From: Sulfuritalea sp.
GTDB lineage: Bacteria > Pseudomonadota > Gammaproteobacteria > Burkholderiales > Rhodocyclaceae
Assembly: GCF_017302275.1 (NCBI RefSeq)
Contig: NZ_JAFLDR010000005.1
Span: forward strand, 1 to 64,000
Direction of reading: 5' to 3'
Length of the DNA: 64,000 nucleotides
Below, piece after piece: positions 49,091 to 58,129 of the stretch (the first letter of the stretch is position 1; every line of letters begins with the position of its first letter). The translations under genes and the position numbers were made by a program. The notes beneath the pieces were generated by a model that ran no database searches, was not told the origin of the DNA, and saw nothing but the letters and a program-made list of their open reading frames with translations.

Positions 49091-50026
49091 ATGAAAGTAG
49101 TGGTCACTGGCGCACTCGGGCACATCGGCTCGCGCCTGGTACGTGATTTGCCCTTTTTGCTTCCGGGTTGTGAGGTCGTCATGGTCGACAACATGATGAC
49201 CCAGCGTTATTGCTCGCTCTTCAATCTTCCCACGGAGGGGCGCTACAGGTTCATCGAGGCGGACATTACCAAAATGGACCTCGAGTCCCTGTTGGCGGGT
49301 GTCGATGTCGTCATTCACCTTGCGGCCATTACGGATGCTGCCGGAAGTTTTGATCGAGCAGCGCAGGTGGAAGAGAACAACTTCAGTGCGACAAGGCGGG
49401 TGGCTGAGGCCTGTGTCGGAACCGGAGTTCGTCTCGTCACCCTGTCATCGACAAGTGTCTATGGCACACAGGCCGAGTTGGTCTCTGAGGACTGTTCCGA
49501 AGAAGAATTGAAACCGCAGAGCCCGTACGCGACGACCAAACTGAAGGAGGAAAGACTTGTTCAGCAATTGGTCAAGGAGCGCGGGTTGAAGGCTGGAATC
49601 TACCGGTTTGGAACCATCTTCGGTGTTTCACCCGGAATGCGTTTCCACACAGCGGTGAACAAGTTTTGCTGGCAGGCGGCGATGGGATTGCCGATCACAG
49701 TCTGGAGCACGGCATACGACCAGAAGCGTCCCTACCTTGACCTTGGTGACGCCTGCAGGGCAGTGGCGCATATCGTTCGCAATGATCTGTTTGACGGCAG
49801 GGTCTTCAACGTTCTCACCCTGAACGCCACGGTGCGTGAGGTTGTGGATGCCATACGCGCATTTGTGCCGGCACTTGAGGTCCAGTTCGTAGACAGCAGG
49901 ATCATGAACCAGCTCAGCTACGAAGTCAGCGATGCACGGTTTCGCAGCACCGGTTATATGCCGATCGCGAAGCTTTCGGAATCCTTGAAACAGGAGCTTG
50001 AGCTGCTGTCGCCAAGCCTGAACTGA
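49091..50026 (+). CDS. NAD-dependent epimerase/dehydratase (sugar SDR), unassigned
   Basis: The 311-residue SDR has GALGHIGSRLVRDL, VIHLAAITDAAGSFD, SSTSVYG and catalytic YATTK. It lacks the motifs that would mark RmlB, GalE or WbpP by eye. It may be a 4-ketoreductase or 4-epimerase for one of the sugars of this cluster. No overlap with its neighbours; the gaps are 44 and 13 bases. Confidence 0.83.
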   Translation: MKVVVTGALGHIGSRLVRDLPFLLPGCEVVMVDNMMTQRYCSLFNLPTEGRYRFIEADITKMDLESLLAGVDVVIHLAAITDAAGSFDRAAQVEENNFSATRRVAEACVGTGVRLVTLSSTSVYGTQAELVSEDCSEEELKPQSPYATTKLKEERLVQQLVKERGLKAGIYRFGTIFGVSPGMRFHTAVNKFCWQAAMGLPITVWSTAYDQKRPYLDLGDACRAVAHIVRNDLFDGRVFNVLTLNATVREVVDAIRAFVPALEVQFVDSRIMNQLSYEVSDARFRSTGYMPIAKLSESLKQELELLSPSLN

Positions 50027-50039
50027 CACACGAGACTGG

Positions 50040-51032
50040 ATGAAAAGGCTAACCTTCGTCCTACCATTAAAGGACAGGCCGTACTACTCCAGGATCTGGC
50101 TTGGACACAATATTCGCCAAGAGCATGACTACCTGATCGCCGACGGCAGCATCGCCAACGAGAACGAAGAGCTGTTCCGCGAGGTCAAGCTGCCGAACGT
50201 TACCTATGTGCGATTTCCTCAGGACTTGTCCATCGAACAATACGTTGAAAAGATGGTCCAGGCCGTCGAGCGGGTCCAGACTGCGTATGTCATGACCTGT
50301 GACAACGATGATTTCATCAATTTTCAGGGAATAGCCAGTTGCATCGATGCGCTGGAGAAGAATCCGCATGCGGTCTGTGCCGGCGGGCCAATCTACGGCG
50401 TGAGTCAGGTTGTGTCTGCCGCTTCCGAGCCGCGCTACGGCATGCCGGTAAGGATCATTGATGCGGCAGCACTCAGCGGCATGTCCGGATTCGATGCGTT
50501 GGTGCAGTTGTTCAAGAGCTACAAGTACATGTGGTATTCGGTGTTTCGAACCCCAAGCTACCAAAGAATCTGGTCCGACATCAGGCAACTGCAAATTACC
50601 AACGTCTATCTCGTGGAAATTCTCCAGGCCGAACTGGTTTTTTGCCACGGGCAATACGTCCAGGTGCCAGCCAACCATTACATCCGGTTGGAAAATCCAG
50701 TGACCAGTGCTGCCAGGGAGGAGGCTTCGATGGACGAACGTCATACCCGCAAGATTTTCTTCGATAGTGAGTACAGGGACCAGGTCGAAAAAATGTCGGC
50801 TCATGTGGCCAAGCTGGTAGACGTTGCCTTGAGTCAGTTGTTGCATGAGTTCACCAAATACTTCATTGCAGGAAACGTTCAGAAGACCGATTCGTTTGTT
50901 TCGAGAATGTCCGTACGACTCGGGCGGCTCCACGAAATCATTCCCCGCAGGCTGGGCCTCTCCTTCCCGATCGAATTCGGGATCGGGTTTGTCAATGGTC
51001 TTGGAAAAGTTCGCAGCAGGTTGGGCATATGA
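50040..51032 (+). CDS. Glycosyltransferase, TIGR00180-like
   Basis: The 330-residue protein has a GT-A-type start (RLTFVLPLKDRPYYSRIWL), DYLIADGS, and a metal-binding YVMTCDNDDF block in place of DxD. It resembles the TIGR00180 glycosyltransferase domain family. It is the only recognisable glycosyltransferase in the 41-64 kb operon within this window, so others should lie beyond the window end. It overlaps the next gene by ATGA. Confidence 0.75.
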   Translation: MKRLTFVLPLKDRPYYSRIWLGHNIRQEHDYLIADGSIANENEELFREVKLPNVTYVRFPQDLSIEQYVEKMVQAVERVQTAYVMTCDNDDFINFQGIASCIDALEKNPHAVCAGGPIYGVSQVVSAASEPRYGMPVRIIDAAALSGMSGFDALVQLFKSYKYMWYSVFRTPSYQRIWSDIRQLQITNVYLVEILQAELVFCHGQYVQVPANHYIRLENPVTSAAREEASMDERHTRKIFFDSEYRDQVEKMSAHVAKLVDVALSQLLHEFTKYFIAGNVQKTDSFVSRMSVRLGRLHEIIPRRLGLSFPIEFGIGFVNGLGKVRSRLGI

Positions 51033-51994
51033 CCACTGCGGCTCATGCCGTGCTTGTTTCCGGGGCCGGGCAGCTTGGATCAAGATACCTGCAGGGATTG
51101 GCGAAATGTCGTCTGCCGTTGAGAATCGTGGTTCAGGACAACAGCCGGGATTCCCTTGAGCGCGCGCAACTTCGGTGGAACGAGGTGCTGGATCCCGAGG
51201 TGATTCACGAAGTGTCATACCACTCGTCGATCGAGACGCTGCCGCGCCAGATCGACGTCGCCATCATCGCGACGACCGCGGATTCCCGTCCGCAGGTGGT
51301 CGGGCACATTGCCGCTCACGCCAGTGTGCGCTTCTGGGTGCTGGAAAAAGTGTTGGCCCAGAGCGAATCGGGTCTCGATGAGATCGTCACTCATGTTGGA
51401 GCCGGCTCCAGAGCGTGGGTCAATACCCCCCGCAGAATCATGCCGTGGCATCGCCAAGTTAGGGCTCAACTTGGCCTCGCGCGACCGATGATCATGCGCA
51501 TGGAAGGGGGCGCGTGGGGACTGGCGTGCAACGCAATACATCTTCTTGATTTGCTCGCATGGTGGACGGGAGAAACGCTGCAGGCGGTTGTAACTGATCG
51601 CCTGGAGCCGCGTTGGTTCGAGAGCAAGCGCCGCGGTGTCTGGGAAGTCGCGGGAACCTTGGAAGCGAGGTTTTCCGGAGGGTCGTGCGCCTACTTGAGC
51701 GCCAATCAGGGCAGTGATGCGGTGCGTTTGGAAGTTACGGACGGACGGCAGACCTGGCTTGTCAAGGAAGCCGATGGTGTAGCCACTCGATCCGACGGGC
51801 GTGCGATTCCTGGACGAATGCAGTACCAGAGCGAAATGACGGCTCCCCTGGTCGAATCCCTTCTGGAAGGTCGTGGTTGTGACCTGCCGACGCTGGACGA
51901 GTCCGTCAGTCTTCACCGCGCTTTTGTTCGGAGCATGCTGGAACACTGGAGGCGATCGGCCGATGCCGGCGCAACAGCCGTCCCGATTACCTGA
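51029..51994 (+). CDS. Gfo/Idh/MocA-family oxidoreductase, divergent
   Basis: The 321-residue protein has a Rossmann start GAGQLGSRYLQGLAK and VLEKVLAQ in the position of the family EKP motif, with Val in place of Pro. NAIHLLDLLAWWTGE provides the conserved His. Family members oxidise or reduce sugars with NAD(P). The altered motif leaves activity uncertain. The next gene is of the same superfamily. Confidence 0.78.
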   Translation: MTTAAHAVLVSGAGQLGSRYLQGLAKCRLPLRIVVQDNSRDSLERAQLRWNEVLDPEVIHEVSYHSSIETLPRQIDVAIIATTADSRPQVVGHIAAHASVRFWVLEKVLAQSESGLDEIVTHVGAGSRAWVNTPRRIMPWHRQVRAQLGLARPMIMRMEGGAWGLACNAIHLLDLLAWWTGETLQAVVTDRLEPRWFESKRRGVWEVAGTLEARFSGGSCAYLSANQGSDAVRLEVTDGRQTWLVKEADGVATRSDGRAIPGRMQYQSEMTAPLVESLLEGRGCDLPTLDESVSLHRAFVRSMLEHWRRSADAGATAVPIT

Positions 51995-52012
51995 ATCAAT
52001 GAGACGAACACG

Positions 52013-52972
52013 ATGAGCCTTTGGTTGATTGGCGCCGGCGTGATGGCGCAGGACTATGCCAAGGTATTGAACAGCCTCGGCCTGGATTTCACGGTCGTCG
52101 GGCGAGCTGCCACGTCCGCCGGGAAGTTTGAATCGGCTACGGGACATCCCGTACGGCAAGGTGGGCTAAGCGACGCCCTCCATGCGCTCGATGCCCCCGA
52201 GCAGGCTATTGTCGCCGTTGGCGTCGAGCAGTTGGCGGGTGCCGCCATGGAGTTGATCGAAGCCGGTACCCAGCGCATCCTGGTCGAAAAGCCTGGTGGG
52301 CTGAATGCGGGGCAGGTTGACGCGTTGCGGCAAGCTGCGTCCAGACACGGGGCCGAAGTGTTGATTGCCTACAACCGCCGCTTCTATGCTTCCACAGCCA
52401 TGGCGCGAAAGATGATGGTCGAAGACGGTGGCGCCACCAGTTGCTCTTTCGAGTTTACCGAATGGTCCCATGTGATCGCGCCCTTGACCAAGGCACCGGG
52501 AGTAAAGGAGGCATGGTTCCTTGCCAACTCCACGCATGTGGTCGACCTGGCCTTTCATTTGTGCGGATTTCCTGTCGACTGGAAGGCCTGGCACGGTGGT
52601 TCGCTGAACTGGCATCCATCCGCTGCAAGATTCTGCGGCTCGGGAATTACGGGGCTGGGCGTCTTCTTCAGCTACCAGGCAGACTGGGAAGCGCCAGGGC
52701 GCTGGGCAGTGGAGGTGCTCACGCGCAAGCGGCGCCTCGTCTTTCGGCCCATGGAGCAGTTGCAGGTGATTCCGCTGGGTTCCGTAAAGGCAGAGAACGT
52801 TGAACTCGATGATCGCCTGGACAAGGAATTCAAGCCAGGCTTGTATACGCAGACCAAGGCGTTTCTGGACAGAGACGACCACCTGTTCTGCTCGGCTGAC
52901 GAACAACTCCAGCACTGTGCCATCTATGATCGGATGGCCGGTTACGGCCCGGGGGTTTTGAATGGTTCTTGA
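52013..52972 (+). CDS. Gfo/Idh/MocA-family oxidoreductase
   Basis: The 319-residue protein has a short Rossmann start LWLIGAGVMAQDYAKVL, the EKP motif in LVEKPGGLN and the catalytic-type STHVVDLAFHLCG. It is paired with the preceding superfamily member, and both precede the LegB gene. A sugar substrate is likely but unspecified. The two proteins could act as one heteromeric oxidoreductase. Confidence 0.82.
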   Translation: MSLWLIGAGVMAQDYAKVLNSLGLDFTVVGRAATSAGKFESATGHPVRQGGLSDALHALDAPEQAIVAVGVEQLAGAAMELIEAGTQRILVEKPGGLNAGQVDALRQAASRHGAEVLIAYNRRFYASTAMARKMMVEDGGATSCSFEFTEWSHVIAPLTKAPGVKEAWFLANSTHVVDLAFHLCGFPVDWKAWHGGSLNWHPSAARFCGSGITGLGVFFSYQADWEAPGRWAVEVLTRKRRLVFRPMEQLQVIPLGSVKAENVELDDRLDKEFKPGLYTQTKAFLDRDDHLFCSADEQLQHCAIYDRMAGYGPGVLNGS

Positions 52973-52989
52973 GGAATGACGGCACAAAA

Positions 52990-53988
52990 ATGACCAAGGT
53001 CCTTGTTACCGGCGCCGACGGCTTCATCGGTTCCCACCTGACCGAAGAACTGGTTAGACAGGGACACGAAGTTCGTGCCTTCGTACTTTACAACTCCTTC
53101 AACTCCTGGGGTTGGCTCGACCATTGCGCGCCGGACGTAAAGGGCCGGTTCGAAGTGTTTGCCGGCGATATCCGCGATCCGCATGGCGTCAAGGAGGCTG
53201 TCAGGGGCACCGACGCAGTGCTGCATCTTGCCGCCCTGATTGCCATTCCTTACTCCTATCATTCGCCAGATACCTATGTGGATACGAATATCAAGGGCAC
53301 ACTGAATGTATTGCAGGCAGCCCGCGAGTTTGGCGTCGGAAGGGTGATCCATACCTCGACCAGCGAGGTGTACGGTACGGCGCGCTTTGTGCCAATTACC
53401 GAAGAGCATCCCCTTCAAGGCCAGTCGCCGTACTCGGCGACCAAGATCGCCGCCGACCAGCTGGCCTACTCCTTCTACTCGTCCTTCCAACTGCCGGTGG
53501 TGATCGCCCGCCCCTTCAACACCTATGGCCCTCGCCAGTCCGCCCGTGCGGTGATCCCGACCATCATCACCCAGATCGCCAGCGGAAGGCGCCAAATTCG
53601 GCTTGGTGCCGTATCGCCAACGAGGGATTTCAATTTCGTGGGCGACACGGTCCGCGGATTTGTTGCCGCGCTGAATTCCGATCTCGGCCTCGGCGAAGTG
53701 GTCAATTTCGGCAGCAATTTCGAGATCTCGATAGGCGATACGGCTCAGTTGATTGCGGAAGCCATGAACGCAGAGATCGAGATCGTCACCGACGAAGCCC
53801 GCTTGCGGCCCGAAAATTCCGAAGTTGAACGCCTGTGGGCGGACAACACCAAGGCCAGCCGACTCTTTGGCTGGCAGCCCGGTTATGGCGGCCGCGAAGG
53901 ATTCAAGCGTGGCCTTGCGGAAACCGCGGACTGGTTCGCGCATTCCGGCAAGCTGATGGGGTACAAGGCGGATGTCTACAACGTGTGA
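52990..53988 (+). CDS. legB: Nucleotide-GlcNAc 4,6-dehydratase, LegB-like
   Basis: The 332-residue SDR has VTGADGFIGSHLTEELVRQG, LAALIAIPYSYHSPDTYV, TSTSEVYGTA and catalytic YSATK; ARPFNTYGPRQSARAVIPT is typical of LegB-type dehydratases. LegB starts legionaminic acid synthesis by forming a 4-keto-6-deoxy-HexNAc nucleotide. The PtmE-like gene downstream argues for GDP-GlcNAc as substrate. ATG 52990 is chosen over an upstream in-frame TTG. LegC is coupled by GTGA. Confidence 0.88.
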   Translation: MTKVLVTGADGFIGSHLTEELVRQGHEVRAFVLYNSFNSWGWLDHCAPDVKGRFEVFAGDIRDPHGVKEAVRGTDAVLHLAALIAIPYSYHSPDTYVDTNIKGTLNVLQAAREFGVGRVIHTSTSEVYGTARFVPITEEHPLQGQSPYSATKIAADQLAYSFYSSFQLPVVIARPFNTYGPRQSARAVIPTIITQIASGRRQIRLGAVSPTRDFNFVGDTVRGFVAALNSDLGLGEVVNFGSNFEISIGDTAQLIAEAMNAEIEIVTDEARLRPENSEVERLWADNTKASRLFGWQPGYGGREGFKRGLAETADWFAHSGKLMGYKADVYNV

Positions 53989-55190
53989 GGCCCGTGCCAG
54001 GAACAATCCCCATTGCTGAGCAGGTCGTAAGCGCCCTGCGCGCAGTCGTCGGTGAAGGATCCGCGGCTTTGCACGAGCCCAGTTTCGGGGGAAGCGAGTG
54101 GCTGTATCTCAAGGAGTGCCTGGACTCGACCTTCGTCTCCTCGGTGGGGAAGTTCGTCGACCGCTTCGAGTCGGAACTGGCAAGCTTTACCGGCGCCGGA
54201 CACGCGGTTGCCGTGGTCAATGGGACGGCCGCCCTGCACATTGCGCTGAAGCTGGCCGGTGTGCGGACCGACGATGAGGTTTTGATTCCCGCCCTGACCT
54301 TTGTCGCTACGGCCAATGCAGTCAGCTATTGCGGCGCCACGCCCCATCTGGTCGACAGCGAAGAGTCCACCCTGGGAATGGATGCGGCTCGGCTCCGTGC
54401 ACATCTGGTCAGTCAGACTGAACAGCGGGTCGGCTCATGCGTCAACCGCGCCACCGGGCGGATCATTCGAGCCATGGTCCCCATGCATACCCTCGGCCAT
54501 CCGGTGGATCTTGATGGATTGCTTGCGGTGGCGAAAGACTTCAACATCGCCATGGTCGAAGATGCGGCTGAGTCCCTGGGCAGCTACTACCGCGGCCAAC
54601 ACACCGGGACATTCGGACTGTTGGGCATCCTGAGTTTCAACGGCAACAAGACGATTACCACAGGCGGTGGCGGCGCCATCCTCACCAATGACCCCGAGCT
54701 TGCTCGCCGGGCCAAGCATCTGACCACAACCGCCAAGGTACCCCACCGCTGGGAATTCGTGCATGACGAGTTGGGCTACAACTACCGCATGCCGAACATC
54801 AATGCGGCCTTGGGATGCGCCCAGCTTGAGCAGCTCGCCGATTTCCTCAATAGCAAGCGTGCGCTGTTCGAACGCTATAGGAACGCGTTTGCGACAGTGC
54901 TAGGCGTCCGCGTCGTTGCCGAGCCAGTGAATTGCCACAGCAACTACTGGCTGCAGACGTTGCTCCTCGATGAATCCCTCGTTTTGCAACGTGACGACAT
55001 TCTCGCCGCTACAAACGATGCTGGCCTGATGACCAGGCCGGCCTGGACCCCCATGCATCGACTGACGCCCTTTAGCCGGTGCCCGTCGATGAGTCTGCGG
55101 GGGGTCGAATCGCTGACGAGCCGGTTGATCAATTTGCCAAGCAGTTCATTTCTGTTGAACAGAACAGTCGAACGGGGCGACTTCAAGTGA
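53985..55190 (+). CDS. legC: 4-keto-sugar aminotransferase, LegC-like
   Basis: The 401-residue DegT-family enzyme has HEPSFGGSEWLYLKECLDS, a typical LegC start, VVNGTAALHIALKLAG, VEDAAESLGSYY and the PLP lysine in FNGNKTITTGGGG. It aminates C-4 of the LegB product. A GTG start at 53985 overlaps the legB stop (GTGA) and gives the natural N-terminus; no ATG fits. The stop is again overlapped by a GTG start downstream. Confidence 0.88.
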   Translation: MRPVPGTIPIAEQVVSALRAVVGEGSAALHEPSFGGSEWLYLKECLDSTFVSSVGKFVDRFESELASFTGAGHAVAVVNGTAALHIALKLAGVRTDDEVLIPALTFVATANAVSYCGATPHLVDSEESTLGMDAARLRAHLVSQTEQRVGSCVNRATGRIIRAMVPMHTLGHPVDLDGLLAVAKDFNIAMVEDAAESLGSYYRGQHTGTFGLLGILSFNGNKTITTGGGGAILTNDPELARRAKHLTTTAKVPHRWEFVHDELGYNYRMPNINAALGCAQLEQLADFLNSKRALFERYRNAFATVLGVRVVAEPVNCHSNYWLQTLLLDESLVLQRDDILAATNDAGLMTRPAWTPMHRLTPFSRCPSMSLRGVESLTSRLINLPSSSFLLNRTVERGDFK

Positions 55191-56356
55191 AGCCTATACC
55201 ACGCGTTACGATGAGTGACGGCATTCCGACGATGACGTTCGATGCAATGCCGTTTTGGGAGGGCGTCCAGAAGATGCCGGGTGTCAGGCGGAGCCACCCC
55301 TTTTCCTTGGCTGCGGCGACTGACGGCCCGATTCGGCAAGTCACCGCAGCGCCAATCATTGCGGAAGTCGTGAATGCCTACCAACTCGACGAATACAACT
55401 TCATAACGCCGCCACCGGGTGCCAGCGCTTGGGCCAACTCCCTTGGCGAGCGGAGCATCACGGCCGTAAAGGCCGCGATCGGCGGCATGCGCCCGGCAAA
55501 CATCCTTGAGATCGGCGGAGGAAGTACCTGGGTGGCGAGCCGGCTAAGGGAGTTGTACCAACCGAAATCCTATGTGCTTGTCGATCCGTCCGCGCGGGAC
55601 TCAGCGCATGGGGTAGAAGTCGTTCGCGACTACTTTCCCAACCCGCAACTGGCCGACCGTCGTTTCGACCTTGTCCTCGGTTTCAGCGTGCTGGAACACG
55701 TTCCGGACCCGCTGGATTTCCTGCGCAACATACGGGGACAACTGGCGGGGGGCGGCAAGGTCGTCCTGATCTATCCGGACTGCGAAGCCCAGTTGCGTCG
55801 CGGGGATCTGAATGCGCTACTGCATGAGCATCTGAGCTACTTTACCGCGGCGTCCTCCCGTCGCACCGCGTCCCTGGCTGGATTCGATGTTGTTTCCCTT
55901 CACGGCGGGAATGACCTCTTCACCCTGGTGCTCGGGTCCGGCTCGGGACACACTGTTGCCGTCCAGGCGTATAGCGAGTCGGAGTTGCTTCTACAAAGCG
56001 CCGCCATGTATCGGAATCTCTTGACGAACACCGCCGACAATATCCGGCGCCGCCTGGAGCGTGGAGAACTTGTGGCATTTCACGGCGCCACCCAGGGACT
56101 GAACAGCTTTTTTGCGATGACGGGCCTGGGCAGTCATTCAGGCGTTCGCTTGTATGACGGCGATGTTTCAAAGGAAGGACTTTATCTGCCAGCATGTACA
56201 ACTCCGATCCGATTGCCGATCGACGCGACGTACTCGCAGAACTCGATCCTGGTGATTTCCGCCATGTCGTTCTACGACCCAATCCGGCAATTCGCGATCG
56301 AAAAAGGTGGATTCGATGCTTCGCGCCTGCTGCCGCTAGGCGGCGCCCGAAAATGA
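55187..56356 (+). CDS. SAM-dependent methyltransferase with C-methyltransferase-like C-terminal half
   Basis: The 389-residue protein has the SAM loop NILEIGGGSTWVASRLREL and FSVLEHVPDPLDFLRNI. Its C-terminal half (about 290-385, GELVAFHGATQGLNSFF) resembles the Rossmann-like C-terminal domain of sugar C-methyltransferases. No N-terminal zinc domain is present. GTG 55187 overlaps the legC stop; ATG 55211 is an alternative. Lying directly after legC, it may modify the nonulosonate precursor. Confidence 0.75.
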   Translation: MKPIPRVTMSDGIPTMTFDAMPFWEGVQKMPGVRRSHPFSLAAATDGPIRQVTAAPIIAEVVNAYQLDEYNFITPPPGASAWANSLGERSITAVKAAIGGMRPANILEIGGGSTWVASRLRELYQPKSYVLVDPSARDSAHGVEVVRDYFPNPQLADRRFDLVLGFSVLEHVPDPLDFLRNIRGQLAGGGKVVLIYPDCEAQLRRGDLNALLHEHLSYFTAASSRRTASLAGFDVVSLHGGNDLFTLVLGSGSGHTVAVQAYSESELLLQSAAMYRNLLTNTADNIRRRLERGELVAFHGATQGLNSFFAMTGLGSHSGVRLYDGDVSKEGLYLPACTTPIRLPIDATYSQNSILVISAMSFYDPIRQFAIEKGGFDASRLLPLGGARK

Positions 56357-57093
56357 CCGGGAACTGGAAAGCCGCAGGCAGCAATGGCCTGATCTACAAG
56401 GCAAGAGAGCTCGATCTGGCGAATCTGCCGAAAATTGATTCGCACTTGCATACATCGTGGACCGATGGCGAGGCAACCGTTGACGCCGTATATGAGGCCG
56501 CGGCTGCCTGCGGCCTGGCGACTGTGCTTTACAGCGAACACAGCCGCAAGATGAGCGTCGACTGGTTCCCGTCGTTTGCCGCGCAAGTCAGGGCACTGCC
56601 CCAAACGCCTTGCAAGGCCTATGTGGGCACGGAGGTGAAGGTCGAATCGCGCGATGGAGACATCGACACCATTCCGGCAATCAGCGAGTTGTGCGACTTC
56701 GTGATGGCAAGCGTACATCGCTTTATCGGCTCCGACGGGCGCACCCTGCAGTTCGAGCAAACCGATCCTGATGTCGCGATCGACCTGGAGTACGACCTGA
56801 CTTGGGCGGTATTGGCGAATCCGCAAGTCGACATTCTCGGCCACATGTTCGGCATGAGCTACCGGCGCTTCAAGCGCGTACCTCCGGACGACAGGATCCG
56901 TGCGCTGATTGCACGCGCGGCAGAGTACGTAGTGGCGGTCGAGGTCAATTCCTATTACCACCCGAATGCGTACCAAATGATCGAATGGTGCCGCGAATTC
57001 GATGCTTTCGTCACCTTTGGTTCAAATGCCCACTCCCTGGCGGAAGTCGGTGCAATCACTCGACTCCTGGAACGGCAGGCGAAAAATGCGTAG
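56353..57093 (+). CDS. PHP-domain metal-dependent hydrolase
   Basis: The 246-residue protein shows the PHP motifs: DSHLHTSW, SEHSRK, a Glu in GTEVKV, MASVHRF, ILGHMFG and GSNAHS. The usual SDAH is SNAH here, so one metal-binding Asp is Asn. PHP proteins are phosphatases or phosphodiesterases of the histidinol-phosphatase kind. A phosphatase step on a sugar phosphate is possible. It overlaps genes on both sides. Confidence 0.83.
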   Translation: MTGNWKAAGSNGLIYKARELDLANLPKIDSHLHTSWTDGEATVDAVYEAAAACGLATVLYSEHSRKMSVDWFPSFAAQVRALPQTPCKAYVGTEVKVESRDGDIDTIPAISELCDFVMASVHRFIGSDGRTLQFEQTDPDVAIDLEYDLTWAVLANPQVDILGHMFGMSYRRFKRVPPDDRIRALIARAAEYVVAVEVNSYYHPNAYQMIEWCREFDAFVTFGSNAHSLAEVGAITRLLERQAKNA

Positions 57094-58129
57094 ACAATGT
57101 CGCGTCCTGGTTACGGGTGCGGGCAGCGGTGTCGGCCAGGGCATACACAAAGCCCTCCGTTCGTCCCGCCTGCCGGTGACAATCGTCAGCGCAGACATCG
57201 CACCGCTGAACGCCGCGCTCTATCGTGGGGATGAGGCGATTCTCGTGCCGCGCGTAGAGGCGGCCGGGTCGCTGGAAATCATCATGGAAATCCTGGCCCG
57301 GGAAAAGATCGACGTGGTCATGGTTGGATCGGAATTCGATTTGCTGTTCTTTGCCGAGCACAAGGCGCTGATCGAACGCCAGACTGGCACGCTCGTGATC
57401 GCCGCTCCGGTCGACACAGTTCGGATCGCCGATGACAAGTGGCTGACGGCGGAGTTTCTTCGCGCCAACGGACTTCCCTATGCGGAGGCGTTCTTGCCGG
57501 GCGACATGGCCGATGCGGCCAGGGTGGCGAATGATTGGGGCTATCCCGTGATGCTCAAGACGCGCCGCGGCACTTCGTCGAGGCATGTCCACGTCGTACG
57601 GGATCGGGCGATGCTGGAAGAGTGCTACTCCTCGACCCCCCTGCCGATGCTGCAGCGAGTGATCGACCTGCCGACATCGGAACTGCACAGCGAATACACC
57701 TGCAGCGTATTCAAGACGCTGGATGGACGGATTCTCGGACCCTTTGCGGCGCGCCGCACGGTTCGCGGCGGAACCTCGTGGCATGTCGAAGTCGCCCGCT
57801 TCGGCGAACTGGATGAATTGATGCTGGCGATTGGCGGCGCCATGGACTTCATCGGGTCCTTGAACGTGCAGCTGATGCTGACGGAAGCCGGCCCGGTCCC
57901 GTTCGAAATCAACGCGCGATTTTCCGGCACCACGGCAGTACGCGCCCATTTCGGGTTCAATGAACCCGAAATGGCGTTGCGGAACTATTTCTATCGCGAG
58001 GACATCATCGACCCGGTGATTCGCTCCGGAGTCGCGCTGCGATACCACGAAGAGGTATTTGTCGATGATGTCCGGGCGGACGAACTGCAGCCCGGCATTC
58101 ACAAGGGCTATGTGAATCCATGGTTCTGA
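57086..58129 (+). CDS. ATP-grasp ligase (CarB/PylC-like)
   Basis: The 347-residue protein has an N-terminal Rossmann-like pre-ATP-grasp domain (VTGAGSGVGQGIHKALRSS). The ATP-grasp fold follows, with WGYPVMLKTRRGTSSRHVHVV and the metal-binding FEINARFSGTT. Such enzymes join a carboxylate to an amine or thiol through an acyl phosphate. Placed between legC and legI, where an N-acetyltransferase would be expected, it may attach an acyl or aminoacyl group to the C-4 amine. This role is inferred. Confidence 0.82.
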   Translation: MRRQCRVLVTGAGSGVGQGIHKALRSSRLPVTIVSADIAPLNAALYRGDEAILVPRVEAAGSLEIIMEILAREKIDVVMVGSEFDLLFFAEHKALIERQTGTLVIAAPVDTVRIADDKWLTAEFLRANGLPYAEAFLPGDMADAARVANDWGYPVMLKTRRGTSSRHVHVVRDRAMLEECYSSTPLPMLQRVIDLPTSELHSEYTCSVFKTLDGRILGPFAARRTVRGGTSWHVEVARFGELDELMLAIGGAMDFIGSLNVQLMLTEAGPVPFEINARFSGTTAVRAHFGFNEPEMALRNYFYREDIIDPVIRSGVALRYHEEVFVDDVRADELQPGIHKGYVNPWF

